A stretch of 25,399 nt of DNA, taken from assembly GCA_964649385.1 (NCBI GenBank), contig CAZYRA010000008.1, positions 1 to 25,399 of the forward strand, written 5' to 3'. This document shows, piece by piece, positions 1 to 9,186 of the stretch; position 1 is the first letter of the stretch, and each line of letters begins with the position of its first letter. Source of the stretch: UBA5760 sp964649385. GTDB taxonomy: Bacteria; Chloroflexota; Dehalococcoidia; Dehalococcoidales; UBA5760. The notes under the pieces are model-generated. The model was not told where the DNA came from. It saw nothing but the letters and a program-made list of their open reading frames with translations, and did not search any database. Made by a program: the position numbers and the translations under genes.

Positions 1-7
1 AAAAAGC

Positions 8-2464
8 TTGGCAGTAGATATTGGGTCTCTACGCAAGATTCTTGAGCTTGAGCAGCAGAATGGTTACCCGGACTCAGCGGTAATCGGTGGTCTGGACAGG
101 TTTCTCTACCGTTGGATAGGACAGGCGGCAGGGTCATTAAACAATCCGAAGCTCCTCACACGTTCTAGTGAGCTTAATCTGGTTAACCCTTGTTATGCCT
201 CTCTAAGTCAAGGTCAGCGTGCCGGGTGGGTAGAGGGTGTACTTAGCTTTCTGGATGAACTGGAGGATCAGGAGGAAGAAAAGGGGAAAGCCAGACCGGT
301 TCCCCCGGCGAGCCGGCCGGCGGCAAGGCTGAAAAAGCAGGGGGTAGTAACTGATAAGACTGTTGACTTACCAGTTACCGCGGTTAAGGGTGTTAGCTCG
401 AGCCTGGCCGCCAAGTTCAAAAAGCTGGGTGTCGGTACGGTCCGTGACCTGCTCTATTTCTTTCCCCACCGCCACCTTGACTACAGCCAGAGGAAATATA
501 TCTCCCAGCTTACCGAGGGTGAAGAAGAGACGGTAGTTGCCAATGTCTGGCAGACCCAGGAGATCAGGCTGGGCGGCCGGCGCAGTACGGAAGCCGTTGT
601 CGGTGATGAGACGGGTAATGTCCGCGTGGTATGGTTTAACAACCCCTACCTGGCCAAGAAACTGGCTACCAACACCCGGATAGTTATCAGCGGGCGGGTA
701 GGATTGTTTAACGGCAGACATGTCTTTGAATCGCCGGAGTGGGAGCAGGTCGGGGATGAGGACCTGGTCCACACCGGGCGTTTGGTCCCCATCTACCCCC
801 TGACCTCGGGGTTGCGCCCCCGTCAGGTAAGGAAGCTGATGAAAGAGGTTGTTGACCGGTGGGTAGTGCTGCTTGAGGACTTCTTGCCTCAAGAGGTGCG
901 AGAGCGGCATAATCTTCTCGAGTTGTTCCAGGCGATAGGTCAGGCGCACTACCCCGATGATGAAGCGCTTAAGGCCAGGGCAAGAGTCCGCCTTGCTTTT
1001 GACGAGCTCTTTCTTCTCCAGCTGGGTGTGCTGAGCAGGAAGCGTGACTGGCAGGAGAGCCAGCCGGGTAACTCTTTCAATATCGACGTGGCGGTGCTGG
1101 ATGCCTTTCTCAAGTCTCTACCGTTCGAACTGACCCCGGCTCAGCAGAGGGTGCTTCAGGAGATAACGGCCGACCTGGAGCGGGCGCAGCCGATGTCCCG
1201 CTTGTTGCAGGGGGAGGTGGGTAGCGGTAAGACAGTAGTGGCTACCGCCGCCTTACTGATGGCGGTGGCTAATGGCTATCAGGGAGCATTTATGGCACCC
1301 ACTGAAATCCTGGCCGAGCAGCACCTTGCTACCTTCCGGAAGCTTCTCTCCGGAGTGAGCAGCGAGGAGAAAGAAGAAGAAAATTTTTACCGTTATTCCG
1401 GTCTGTTTACTCGTCCTATTAACGTGGCGCTTTTGATTGGTGATATTAATCTGAAGAAGAAGAAGGAGCTTAAGCAGCGTATTGCGGATGGAGAGGTAGA
1501 CGTTGTTATCGGGACCCACGCCTTGATTCAGAAGGGGGTAGCCTTCTCCCGGCTGGGGCTGGTGGTGATAGATGAGCAGCACCGCTTTGGTGTTGCCCAG
1601 CGCTCGGCAATCCGCCAGAAGGGGTTTAACCCTCACGTTTTGGTAATGACAGCAACGCCTATTCCACGCACGCTAGCCCTGACCCTGTACGGCGACCTTG
1701 ACCTGTCGGTTATCGACCAGTTACCTCCCGGGAGACAGGTGATAAAGACAAAATGGCTTAGGCCCGAGCAGCGGAACAGCGCCTATGCCTTTCTGCGCCG
1801 TCAGGCAGCTGAGGGGCGTCAGGCATTCATTCTCTGTCCCCTGGTGGAGGAGTCGGAGGCGGTCCAAGCCAAGGCGGCGATTGCCGAGTATGAGCACCTC
1901 TCCCGGGATGTCTTCCCCGAGCTCAAGCTGGGCCTGCTCCACGGACGGATGAAGGCAACGGACAAGGATAAGGTGATGCAGCGTTTCCGCTCCGCTGAGC
2001 TGGATATCCTGGTCTCAACCCCGGTAATCGAGGTGGGCATCGATGTGCCTAATGCTACGGTAATGATGGTGGAGAGCGCCGACCGCTTTGGCCTGTCGCA
2101 GCTGCACCAGTTCCGTGGCCGGGTGGGGCGGGGGCAGGAGCAGAGCTACTGTATGCTATTGGCTCATAACCCTTCTGAGGTAAGCAGGGAGAGGCTTGGC
2201 ATAATAGAGAAGGTCAGGGACGGCTTTATCCTGGCTGAAGAAGACCTCAAGCTAAGGGGACCCGGTGAGTTCTTTGGCACCAGGCAGAGCGGACTGCCTG
2301 ACCTGAAGATGGCTAAGCTCTCCGACATCGCCCTGCTCGAGATGGCACGCAGTGAGGCGATAAGACTCTTTGAGATAGACCCCGGCTTTGAGAGGCCTGA
2401 GCACCATCTGCTGGTCAAGGAACTAGCCCGGGTCTGGCCGGTGGAGGGTGGTGAGTGGAGCTAG
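8..2464 (+). CDS. recG: ATP-dependent DNA helicase RecG
   Basis: RecG is a superfamily 2 helicase that remodels stalled replication forks and Holliday junctions. Helicase motifs are readable: Walker A GEVGSGKT (residues 402-409), DEQH box (522-525), motif III TATP (548-551) and motif VI FRGRVGRG (702-709). The wedge/OB-fold DNA-binding region lies at about 125-300. The N-terminal ~120 residues precede the usual RecG core and resemble the extension seen in some RecG proteins of deep-branching phyla. The call starts at a TTG seven bases from the window edge with no upstream context, so the true start may lie outside. The C-terminus is complete (TAG, 2462-2464). The function is certain from the motifs; only the start is open. 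Confidence 0.95.
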   Translation: MAVDIGSLRKILELEQQNGYPDSAVIGGLDRFLYRWIGQAAGSLNNPKLLTRSSELNLVNPCYASLSQGQRAGWVEGVLSFLDELEDQEEEKGKARPVPPASRPAARLKKQGVVTDKTVDLPVTAVKGVSSSLAAKFKKLGVGTVRDLLYFFPHRHLDYSQRKYISQLTEGEEETVVANVWQTQEIRLGGRRSTEAVVGDETGNVRVVWFNNPYLAKKLATNTRIVISGRVGLFNGRHVFESPEWEQVGDEDLVHTGRLVPIYPLTSGLRPRQVRKLMKEVVDRWVVLLEDFLPQEVRERHNLLELFQAIGQAHYPDDEALKARARVRLAFDELFLLQLGVLSRKRDWQESQPGNSFNIDVAVLDAFLKSLPFELTPAQQRVLQEITADLERAQPMSRLLQGEVGSGKTVVATAALLMAVANGYQGAFMAPTEILAEQHLATFRKLLSGVSSEEKEEENFYRYSGLFTRPINVALLIGDINLKKKKELKQRIADGEVDVVIGTHALIQKGVAFSRLGLVVIDEQHRFGVAQRSAIRQKGFNPHVLVMTATPIPRTLALTLYGDLDLSVIDQLPPGRQVIKTKWLRPEQRNSAYAFLRRQAAEGRQAFILCPLVEESEAVQAKAAIAEYEHLSRDVFPELKLGLLHGRMKATDKDKVMQRFRSAELDILVSTPVIEVGIDVPNATVMMVESADRFGLSQLHQFRGRVGRGQEQSYCMLLAHNPSEVSRERLGIIEKVRDGFILAEEDLKLRGPGEFFGTRQSGLPDLKMAKLSDIALLEMARSEAIRLFEIDPGFERPEHHLLVKELARVWPVEGGEWS

Positions 2465-2485
2465 GTCTTTGCTATCTGGAACCCT

Positions 2486-2504
2486 GCCCGAGAGTGGTGC
2501 GGGC
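2486..2504 (+). terminator. Weak hairpin after recG
   Basis: GCCCG (2486-2490) pairs with CGGGC (2500-2504) around a 9-base loop, 22 bases after the recG stop. The downstream bases are pyrimidine-rich rather than a clean T-run, so this is a candidate terminator only. Confidence 0.3.
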
Positions 2505-2525
2505 TATCCTCTCTAGCTAGCCTTG

Positions 2526-2534
2526 TGCTATAAT
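2526..2534 (+). promoter_or_regulatory. Extended -10 promoter for argS
   Basis: TGCTATAAT is a perfect extended -10 (TG at 2526-2527, TATAAT at 2529-2534), placed about 70 bases before argS. No convincing -35 is visible, as is usual for extended -10 promoters. The identical nonamer recurs twice in the gatC/nfeD intergenic region. Confidence 0.65.
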
Positions 2535-2604
2535 TTGAACGTATAGTTAACCTGAAATAGCCTTGAAAAGGGTGCTTGGGTTAGGAGGCTGAAACCAAAC
2601 TTTG

Positions 2605-4266
2605 ATGATTAAAGATAAGCTTGTCGAGCTACTGATACAGGCGGTAAACGAAGCCCAGGAGCAGGGCAAGCTGCCGTCGGTTAGTTTGCCTCCGGTAACG
2701 GTAGCGCATCCCCAGAATGCGGAGCATGGCGATTATGCCTCGAGCCTGCCCCTGAAATTGGCTCGGGCAACCTCGGTCAAGCCGCTGGTGATAGCCGAGG
2801 ATATTGCAGGTTCTATCGTCCCCGGTCCTGAGATTGACACCGTTAGAGTAGCGCCGCCCGGTTTTATCAATTTCACCCTTAAGGCCGACTGGTTGACTGC
2901 TCAGGTAGACTCAATTCTTCAGGCCGGTGATGCTTATGGTGATATTGACCTGGGAGAGGGCAGGCGGGTACAGATAGAGTTTGTCAGCGTCAATCCCACC
3001 GGGCCGCTTCATGTCGGGCACGGTCGTGGTGCTATTCTGGGCAGCGTCTTAGCCAGTGTACTTACTGCTGCCGGCTACAGCGTGGAGAAGGAATACTATA
3101 TTAACGATGCTGGTGCCCAGACAAGGGCCTTTGCCCGTTCACTCTATGCCCGTTATCAGCAGGAATTAGGCGTTAGCGTCGAGATGCCTGTTGACGGCTA
3201 TGTTGGCAGCTATATGGTTGAACTGGCTAAGGAGATTATTGCCAAGGAGGGCGATAGGTTTCTCACTCTTCCTGAGCCGGAGGCGGTGTCAGGGTTAGGA
3301 CAGCTCGGGCTGGACAGGATGTTAGGGCAGATAAGGACCGACCTTGAGGTATTAGGGGTGACTTTCGATATCTGGTTCAGTGAGCAGAGTCTCTATGACG
3401 GAGGGCAGTATGAAAAGGTGAAGTCAATCCTTGAGAAGGGGGGCTATGTCGCTGAAAAAGAAGGGGCTACCTGGTTTATCTCTACTGCCCTGGGTGAGGA
3501 CAAAGACAATGTCATCGTGCGGGGTGACGGTTCTCCTACCTATTTTGCCGCCGATATCGCCTACCACTACAACAAGTTTGCTGAGCGCCGATTTGATAGA
3601 GTGATTGATATCTGGGGGGCTGACCACCATGGGCATGTATCGCGAATGAAAGCCGTGCTCGGTGCCTTTGGGGTTGACCCGGAACGGCTGGGGGTAATAA
3701 TCGCTCAACTGGTCACCCTGCGCCGTGGCGATGAACTGGTGCGGATTTCCAAACGTAGCGGCGATATCATTACCCTGCGTGAGGTGATCGATGAGGTTGG
3801 GGCTGACGCCTGTCGCTTTTTCTTTTTGTCCCGCTCGGCGGACAGCCAGATGGACTTCGACCTGGAATTAGCCAAGAAGCAGTCGGCGGATAATCCTGTC
3901 TACTATGTCCAGTATGCACACGCCCGCATTGCCAGCATCCTTCGCCTGGCTGGGGAGAGGGGAATCGACTTTCACGACGGTGATGTTTCACTGCTTACCG
4001 CCGAACCTGAGTTGAGCCTGATAAGGAAGATGCTGCTTTTACCGGAGATAATTGAGGCGGTCGCAAATACCCTGGAACCCCATCACCTTGCCTATTATGC
4101 TCAGGAGCTGGCTACTGTGTTCCACGGTTTTTATACGCAGTGTCGTGTTGTTTCCCTGCAGGATGAGGTGTTGAGTAAAGCCCGTCTCAAGCTGGTAGCG
4201 GCAGCCAAGCTGGTCCTGGCGAGGACCCTTTACCTTATGGGGATGACGGCGCCGGAGACGATGTGA
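2605..4266 (+). CDS. argS: Arginyl-tRNA synthetase
   Basis: Class I aminoacyl-tRNA synthetase that charges tRNA-Arg in the cytosol. The HIGH signature appears as HVGH (residues 136-139) within a VNPTGPLHVGHGRG context. The KMSKS-equivalent loop reads RISKRSG (from residue 380), the divergent form usual in ArgRS. The N-terminal Add1 domain and C-terminal anticodon-binding DALR domain (ending near a conserved TAPE segment) are both present, so the 553-residue protein is full length. Translation can begin at TTG 2602 or ATG 2605; I choose the ATG. A strong Shine-Dalgarno (AGGAGG, 2583-2588) is farther away than usual, 13-16 bases. The gene has its own promoter candidate at 2526-2534. Confidence 0.96.
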   Translation: MIKDKLVELLIQAVNEAQEQGKLPSVSLPPVTVAHPQNAEHGDYASSLPLKLARATSVKPLVIAEDIAGSIVPGPEIDTVRVAPPGFINFTLKADWLTAQVDSILQAGDAYGDIDLGEGRRVQIEFVSVNPTGPLHVGHGRGAILGSVLASVLTAAGYSVEKEYYINDAGAQTRAFARSLYARYQQELGVSVEMPVDGYVGSYMVELAKEIIAKEGDRFLTLPEPEAVSGLGQLGLDRMLGQIRTDLEVLGVTFDIWFSEQSLYDGGQYEKVKSILEKGGYVAEKEGATWFISTALGEDKDNVIVRGDGSPTYFAADIAYHYNKFAERRFDRVIDIWGADHHGHVSRMKAVLGAFGVDPERLGVIIAQLVTLRRGDELVRISKRSGDIITLREVIDEVGADACRFFFLSRSADSQMDFDLELAKKQSADNPVYYVQYAHARIASILRLAGERGIDFHDGDVSLLTAEPELSLIRKMLLLPEIIEAVANTLEPHHLAYYAQELATVFHGFYTQCRVVSLQDEVLSKARLKLVAAAKLVLARTLYLMGMTAPETM

Positions 4267-4327
4267 ATGGGTAACCGCTATCAGATTCAGGGCTCTTGCC
4301 TTAACTTAGAGGTGCTCTACTGTTAAA

Positions 4328-4360
4328 TTGACAATTTAGCCAACGTACGTTGAATACGAT
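4328..4360 (+). promoter_or_regulatory. Candidate promoter for trpS
   Basis: A perfect TTGACA (-35) lies at 4328-4333. The best -10 is TACGAT at 4355-4360, but the 21-base spacer is long. No T-box motif or antiterminator is visible in the 114-base argS-trpS gap. Confidence 0.35.
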
Positions 4361-4380
4361 TTAAGGGGGTAACCAGCGGG

Positions 4381-5355
4381 ATGAAGAAGCGTGTTTTTTC
4401 CGGGGCCCGTCCTACCGGAAGACAGCACCTTGGTAATTACCTGGGTGCGATACAGAATTATGTTAACCTTCAGGAAGAATATAATTGTATCTATTGTATC
4501 GTTGATATCCATGCCTTGACCACGCTGGAGGACACCGGTTCCCTGCAATGGAATATCAACGAGATGATGCTTGACTGGCTGGCGGCCGGCCTCGACCCTA
4601 GAAAGAGCATCCTTTTTGTCCAGTCTCATGCCCCCGAGGTTGCTGAGTTGCATACCTTGCTTAGTATGGTTACTCCCTTGAGTTGGCTGCTCAGAGTACC
4701 CACCTTTAAGGATAAAGTCAAGCTACAGCCGCAGAATGTAAACTACGGTCTGGTCGGCTATCCGGTTTTGATGACATCCGATATCGTGCTCTATAAGGCT
4801 GAAGCCGTCCCTGTTGGTGAGGACCAGTTGCCCCATCTGGAGTTGGCCAGGGAGATTGTCCGCCGCTTTAATAATCTCTTTGGTGAGACCTTTCCTGAGC
4901 CTGAAGCCAAGCTTACTACCTTTCCTATGGTACTGGGGCTGGATGGTAAGGAGAAGATGAGCAAACAGATTGGTAACGATATTGAACTAGCTCTCTCTGA
5001 GGAAGAGACGGCAGCCCGGGTAATGGAGGCGGTGACTGACCCGGCGCGCCGCTATCGTACTGACCCGGGACACCCCGAAATCTGTAATATTTTCCGGCTT
5101 CACGGGTATTTTAACCCGTTTCAGAAGGATGACCTAGCCACACAGTGCCGCTCTGCCGGGATTGGCTGCGTTGATTGCAAGAAGAATCTTGCGGGGGAGA
5201 TTAATGATTCCCTCAGATCCTTCCGTGAGAAACGGTCGGAGTTGGCTGGTAAACCTAAGTATATCAAGGAAGTGCTTGCTGACGGTGCTACCCGGGCTCG
5301 GGTCATTGCACGGGAAACCATCAGGGAAGTAAAGGAGAATATGGGGCTTCTTTAA
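4381..5355 (+). CDS. trpS: Tryptophanyl-tRNA synthetase
   Basis: Class I synthetase that charges tRNA-Trp. The HIGH motif is HLGN (residues 16-19) within RPTGRQHLGNYLGA, and KMSKQ is at 192-196. The 324-residue length is standard. A CxxC pair near the C-terminus (GCVDCKK) is common in bacterial TrpRS. The ATG at 4381 follows a G-rich Shine-Dalgarno (AAGGGGGT, 4363-4370). The TAA stop overlaps, on the opposite strand, the TAA of the small minus-strand gene at 5352-5582, so the two genes converge with no terminator between them. Confidence 0.96.
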   Translation: MKKRVFSGARPTGRQHLGNYLGAIQNYVNLQEEYNCIYCIVDIHALTTLEDTGSLQWNINEMMLDWLAAGLDPRKSILFVQSHAPEVAELHTLLSMVTPLSWLLRVPTFKDKVKLQPQNVNYGLVGYPVLMTSDIVLYKAEAVPVGEDQLPHLELAREIVRRFNNLFGETFPEPEAKLTTFPMVLGLDGKEKMSKQIGNDIELALSEEETAARVMEAVTDPARRYRTDPGHPEICNIFRLHGYFNPFQKDDLATQCRSAGIGCVDCKKNLAGEINDSLRSFREKRSELAGKPKYIKEVLADGATRARVIARETIREVKENMGLL

Positions 5356-5582
5356 CTCCCTACCAGCTCAGTTATTGACCACTGCTTATCGGTCTCGTTA
5401 TAGTAGAGCCTGAACCGCTTATTATCCAGGGTCTTGACTTGAAAGAGCCTTATCCCCGGTTCCCGCCAGGCCTTTTCTATCTTATCAACCTCGTGGGTCA
5501 CACCCTGCCACTCGAAGGACCTCGGCCTCTCTGCATAGGTGTGGCCTGAATAGCAGGTGACCTTAAGTGGACTATTCTTCAC
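5352..5582 (-). CDS. Small conserved-looking protein, possibly DUF6504-like
   Basis: A 76-residue soluble protein of unknown function downstream of gatA. I choose the GTG at 5582 because a good Shine-Dalgarno (AAGGAG) lies seven bases before it. This places the gene 22 bases after the gatA stop as the third gene of a gatC-gatA unit; a longer reading back into gatA is not needed. The sequence is rich in aromatic and charged residues (ERPRSFEWQG, KRFRLYYNETDKQW) and has no membrane segment or signal peptide. The pattern of an F-x-W-x-G strand followed by a Y-x-x-x-x-x-x-W end resembles small DUF6504-type proteins. That resemblance is from memory and needs a profile search. Confidence 0.7.
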   Translation of the reverse strand: MKNSPLKVTCYSGHTYAERPRSFEWQGVTHEVDKIEKAWREPGIRLFQVKTLDNKRFRLYYNETDKQWSITELVGS

Positions 5583-5604
5583 CCCTTGTCTCCTTGATTT
5601 ATCC

Positions 5605-7074
<1,470 letters not shown>

Positions 7075-7089
7075 CTCATCCCTGTCTAC

Positions 7090-7383
7090 TTATGTATCGC
7101 CGAGCACGGCCCGTACTTTGAAGAAGTCCCCGTCCTTCTGGGGCGCATTGGCCAGGACCTGGTCCTGGGGTAGGGAGGTAGCCACCTCATCACTGCGGAG
7201 TACGTTTTTAAGCGTGATAGCTTGGGTGGTAGGGGGTACGCCGGTAGTATCTACCTGCTGCAGTATCTCAAAACTCTCCAGGATATGGGACAACTGCTCC
7301 TTGAACCTGTCTACCTCGGCTTCAGCCAGACCCAGCCGGGCCAGGGTGGCAATACGCAGCACCTCCTCACGACCAAGCTTCAC
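7090..7383 (-). CDS. gatC: Aspartyl/glutamyl-tRNA amidotransferase subunit C
   Basis: A 97-residue GatC, which stabilises GatA within GatCAB. The N-terminal REEVLRIATLARLGL segment and the C-terminal LRSDEV...LPQDQVLANAP segment are the family hallmarks. It starts at GTG 7383, with a GAGGT Shine-Dalgarno five bases upstream, and is translated just ahead of gatA. A minus-strand extended -10 promoter lies at 7456-7448. Confidence 0.93.
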   Translation of the reverse strand: MKLGREEVLRIATLARLGLAEAEVDRFKEQLSHILESFEILQQVDTTGVPPTTQAITLKNVLRSDEVATSLPQDQVLANAPQKDGDFFKVRAVLGDT

Positions 7384-7447
7384 TGTTTACCTCACTCCCC
7401 CCTCAAGCTGTCCCTGATAGATGGCTTATCTAGAATGGTACTGGCTA

Positions 7448-7456
7448 ATTATAGCA
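7448..7456 (-). promoter_or_regulatory. Extended -10 promoter for gatC-gatA
   Basis: On the minus strand the sequence reads TGCTATAAT, a perfect extended -10 identical to that upstream of argS. A weak -35 (TTGCTG) lies 18 bases upstream. It sits about 65 bases before the gatC start. Confidence 0.6.
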
Positions 7457-7489
7457 CCCAGATTTGGGTGTCAGCAACAGAGGTACTCC

Positions 7490-7498
7490 TGCTATAAT
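7490..7498 (+). promoter_or_regulatory. Extended -10 promoter for the nfeD-like gene
   Basis: TGCTATAAT on the plus strand, with its first base 33 bases beyond the end of the divergent minus-strand copy. Transcription would begin near 7505, only about 9 bases before the ATG at 7514, giving a very short leader without a clear Shine-Dalgarno. Confidence 0.6.
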
Positions 7499-7513
7499 AG
7501 ATGTGGTGGCAAG

Positions 7514-7936
7514 ATGAGAGAAAAGTCCAGAATTATGTTGACCATTCTGGCTACTCTACTTGAGGAGATAGCCCTGGTCGTCTTCATCTTTTTAGGCCTG
7601 CCGATGCTGGGGGTTGAGGTGCCGTTGGGCGGCCTAATTGCTATGATGGCGGGTATAGCTACCTATGGCGCTATCTCTTATCGTCTTGGCAGCCGGGCGC
7701 TGAGGAAAAAGCCGGTGGCTGGTCTATCAGATATGGTTGGCAGTAGGGGTGAGGTGGTAAAAACGTTGGCTCCTGGGGGTACCGTTAGAATTGGCAGTGA
7801 GCTCTGGGACGCTAAAACTATCGGTCAGGAAATAGAGGAGGGTGAGGGAGTCGTCGTGGTGAGACGGGACGGGCTTAAGCTCACCGTGTGTAAGTGTAGC
7901 CTTCGTGATGCGACAGGCGAACCTCCTCAGTCCTGA
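7514..7936 (+). CDS. NfeD-like membrane protein (short form)
   Basis: A 140-residue membrane protein with two N-terminal hydrophobic helices (about 10-30 and 35-55) and a C-terminal soluble beta-rich domain (about 68-135). That domain contains a GSRGEV...GGTVRIGSELWDA pattern typical of NfeD-type OB-folds. NfeD proteins associate with stomatin/SPFH proteins or membrane proteases; no such partner lies next to it here. I use ATG 7514 because the reading farther upstream would include the promoter. The leader would be about 9 bases, so a near-leaderless start is likely; an internal ATG at 7535 is an alternative. Confidence 0.75.
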   Translation: MREKSRIMLTILATLLEEIALVVFIFLGLPMLGVEVPLGGLIAMMAGIATYGAISYRLGSRALRKKPVAGLSDMVGSRGEVVKTLAPGGTVRIGSELWDAKTIGQEIEEGEGVVVVRRDGLKLTVCKCSLRDATGEPPQS

Positions 7937-7980
7937 TACTACTCTGCAAGCCAGACTATCAGGGGTATGGTAAAGATAGG

Positions 7981-8010
7981 TTGACTTAACTCTGTTTAAT
8001 ACCTGATAAT
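7981..8010 (+). promoter_or_regulatory. Promoter for the ABC importer
   Basis: TTGACT (7981-7986) and GATAAT (8005-8010) are separated by 18 bases, about 100 bases before the lipoprotein start. The leader contains an unused strong Shine-Dalgarno-like GGAAGGAGGAAAC at 8032-8044 in addition to the true GGAGGT at 8100-8105. Confidence 0.6.
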
Positions 8011-8112
8011 ATGTTGTTAGTTTAGATATACGGAAGGAGGAAACAGTCTACTAGAAGTAATTAGAGTTAATTGAACGGTTAAAAAATTAAGAATATTACG
8101 GAGGTCACTATT

Positions 8113-9114
8113 GTGAAAAAGAAAAGCTCATGGGTTCTACTGGGTAGCATAGGTTTGATATTAACATTAGCTTTACCTTTGCTGAGTGGGTGCCGGTCAT
8201 CTCAACCGGAGGTATACAAGATTGGTATCACTCAAATAGTTACTCACCCGGCCCTGGATGCCAATCGCCAGGGCTTTATCGACCAGATGACCGAGGAGGG
8301 CTTCGTTGAGGGAGTGGATGTTACATATGATTCCGATACCGCTGAGGGTGATATGTCTATCGCGGCTTCTATCGCCCAGAAGTTTGTTTCTGGGAAGGTT
8401 GACCTGATCCTGGCTATAGCTACACCCACCGCTCAGGCCTCTGTTCAGGCAGCCAAGGACACCGATATACCGATAGTCTTTGGTTCCGTCACGGACCCGG
8501 TGGCGGCGGGACTGGTTGATGGCTGGGATAACCCCGGGGGCAATGTGACCGGTATCAGCGACTGGGCTGATATTGCCACTCAGGTGCAGTTGGTCCTGGA
8601 TATTTGCCCTGATTGTAAGAACCTGGGCACAGTCTACAATGCCGGTGAGGTAAACTCCAAGGTTCAGATAGATGAGCTCAAGAAGATTGCCCCGGGCCTG
8701 GGTATAGAGAGTATTGTCGAGGCTACGGTAGCGGCATCGGCGGATGTCTTGGCCGCGGCACAGTCGCTGGCGGGCAGGGTTGACGCCATCTGGATTCCCA
8801 CGGATAATACAGTGGTCTCCGGTTTCGAGGCGGTAGTAAAGGTCTGTGAAGATAATCAGATACCTCTCTTTGCTGCCGATACGGCTACGGTGGAGAGGGG
8901 TGCTATTGGTACTCCCGGCATTGACTATTATGTCCTAGGCCAGGAGTGTGGTAAGATAGCCGCCCGTATCCTTAGGGGTGAGAGCGCGGCTGATATCCCG
9001 GTCAAGAAGGTGCCGATGACAGACCTGTACCTCAATCTGACGGCGGCGGAGAGACTGGGGGTGACCGTCCCGCAATCGGTTCTGGATAGTGCCACCGAAA
9101 TAGTGAATGAATAA
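8113..9114 (+). CDS. ABC transporter substrate-binding lipoprotein (PF04392 type)
   Basis: A lipid-anchored extracytoplasmic solute-binding protein of 333 residues. It has a basic N-terminus, a hydrophobic stretch and a lipobox LSGC with Cys27 as the acylated residue. The mature part starts YKIGITQIVTHPALDANRQG and contains IVFGSVTDPVAAGLV and GNVTGISDW, hallmarks of the ABC_sub_bind family. That family includes streptococcal TrpX-like tryptophan receptors, but the ligand here cannot be read from sequence. The GTG start follows a GGAGGT Shine-Dalgarno seven bases upstream. It is the first gene of a three-gene importer operon, with a small hairpin at its stop codon. Confidence 0.9.
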   Translation: MKKKSSWVLLGSIGLILTLALPLLSGCRSSQPEVYKIGITQIVTHPALDANRQGFIDQMTEEGFVEGVDVTYDSDTAEGDMSIAASIAQKFVSGKVDLILAIATPTAQASVQAAKDTDIPIVFGSVTDPVAAGLVDGWDNPGGNVTGISDWADIATQVQLVLDICPDCKNLGTVYNAGEVNSKVQIDELKKIAPGLGIESIVEATVAASADVLAAAQSLAGRVDAIWIPTDNTVVSGFEAVVKVCEDNQIPLFAADTATVERGAIGTPGIDYYVLGQECGKIAARILRGESAADIPVKKVPMTDLYLNLTAAERLGVTVPQSVLDSATEIVNE

Positions 9115-9128
9115 ACTCCTATGGAGTT
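9114..9128 (+). other. Short stem-loop after the lipoprotein gene
   Basis: AACTCC (9114-9119), loop TAT, GGAGTT (9123-9128) form a perfect 6-bp hairpin overlapping the stop codon. Such hairpins often stabilise the receptor mRNA or partly terminate before the permease gene; there is no T-run. Confidence 0.35.
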
Positions 9129-9186
9129 AATCTACCGACCGACCAAGCGAATAGCTTGATTCCCTAGCGTTTGAGCTCTAGAGGAG

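Noticed and set aside
368..949. 193-residue minus-strand ORF inside recG
   Set aside because: It lies wholly antisense to a certain gene, has no motif and a low-complexity composition; a shadow frame.
4267..4380. T-box riboswitch upstream of trpS
   Set aside because: The 114-base gap is too short and lacks the T-box consensus and a terminator/antiterminator pair.
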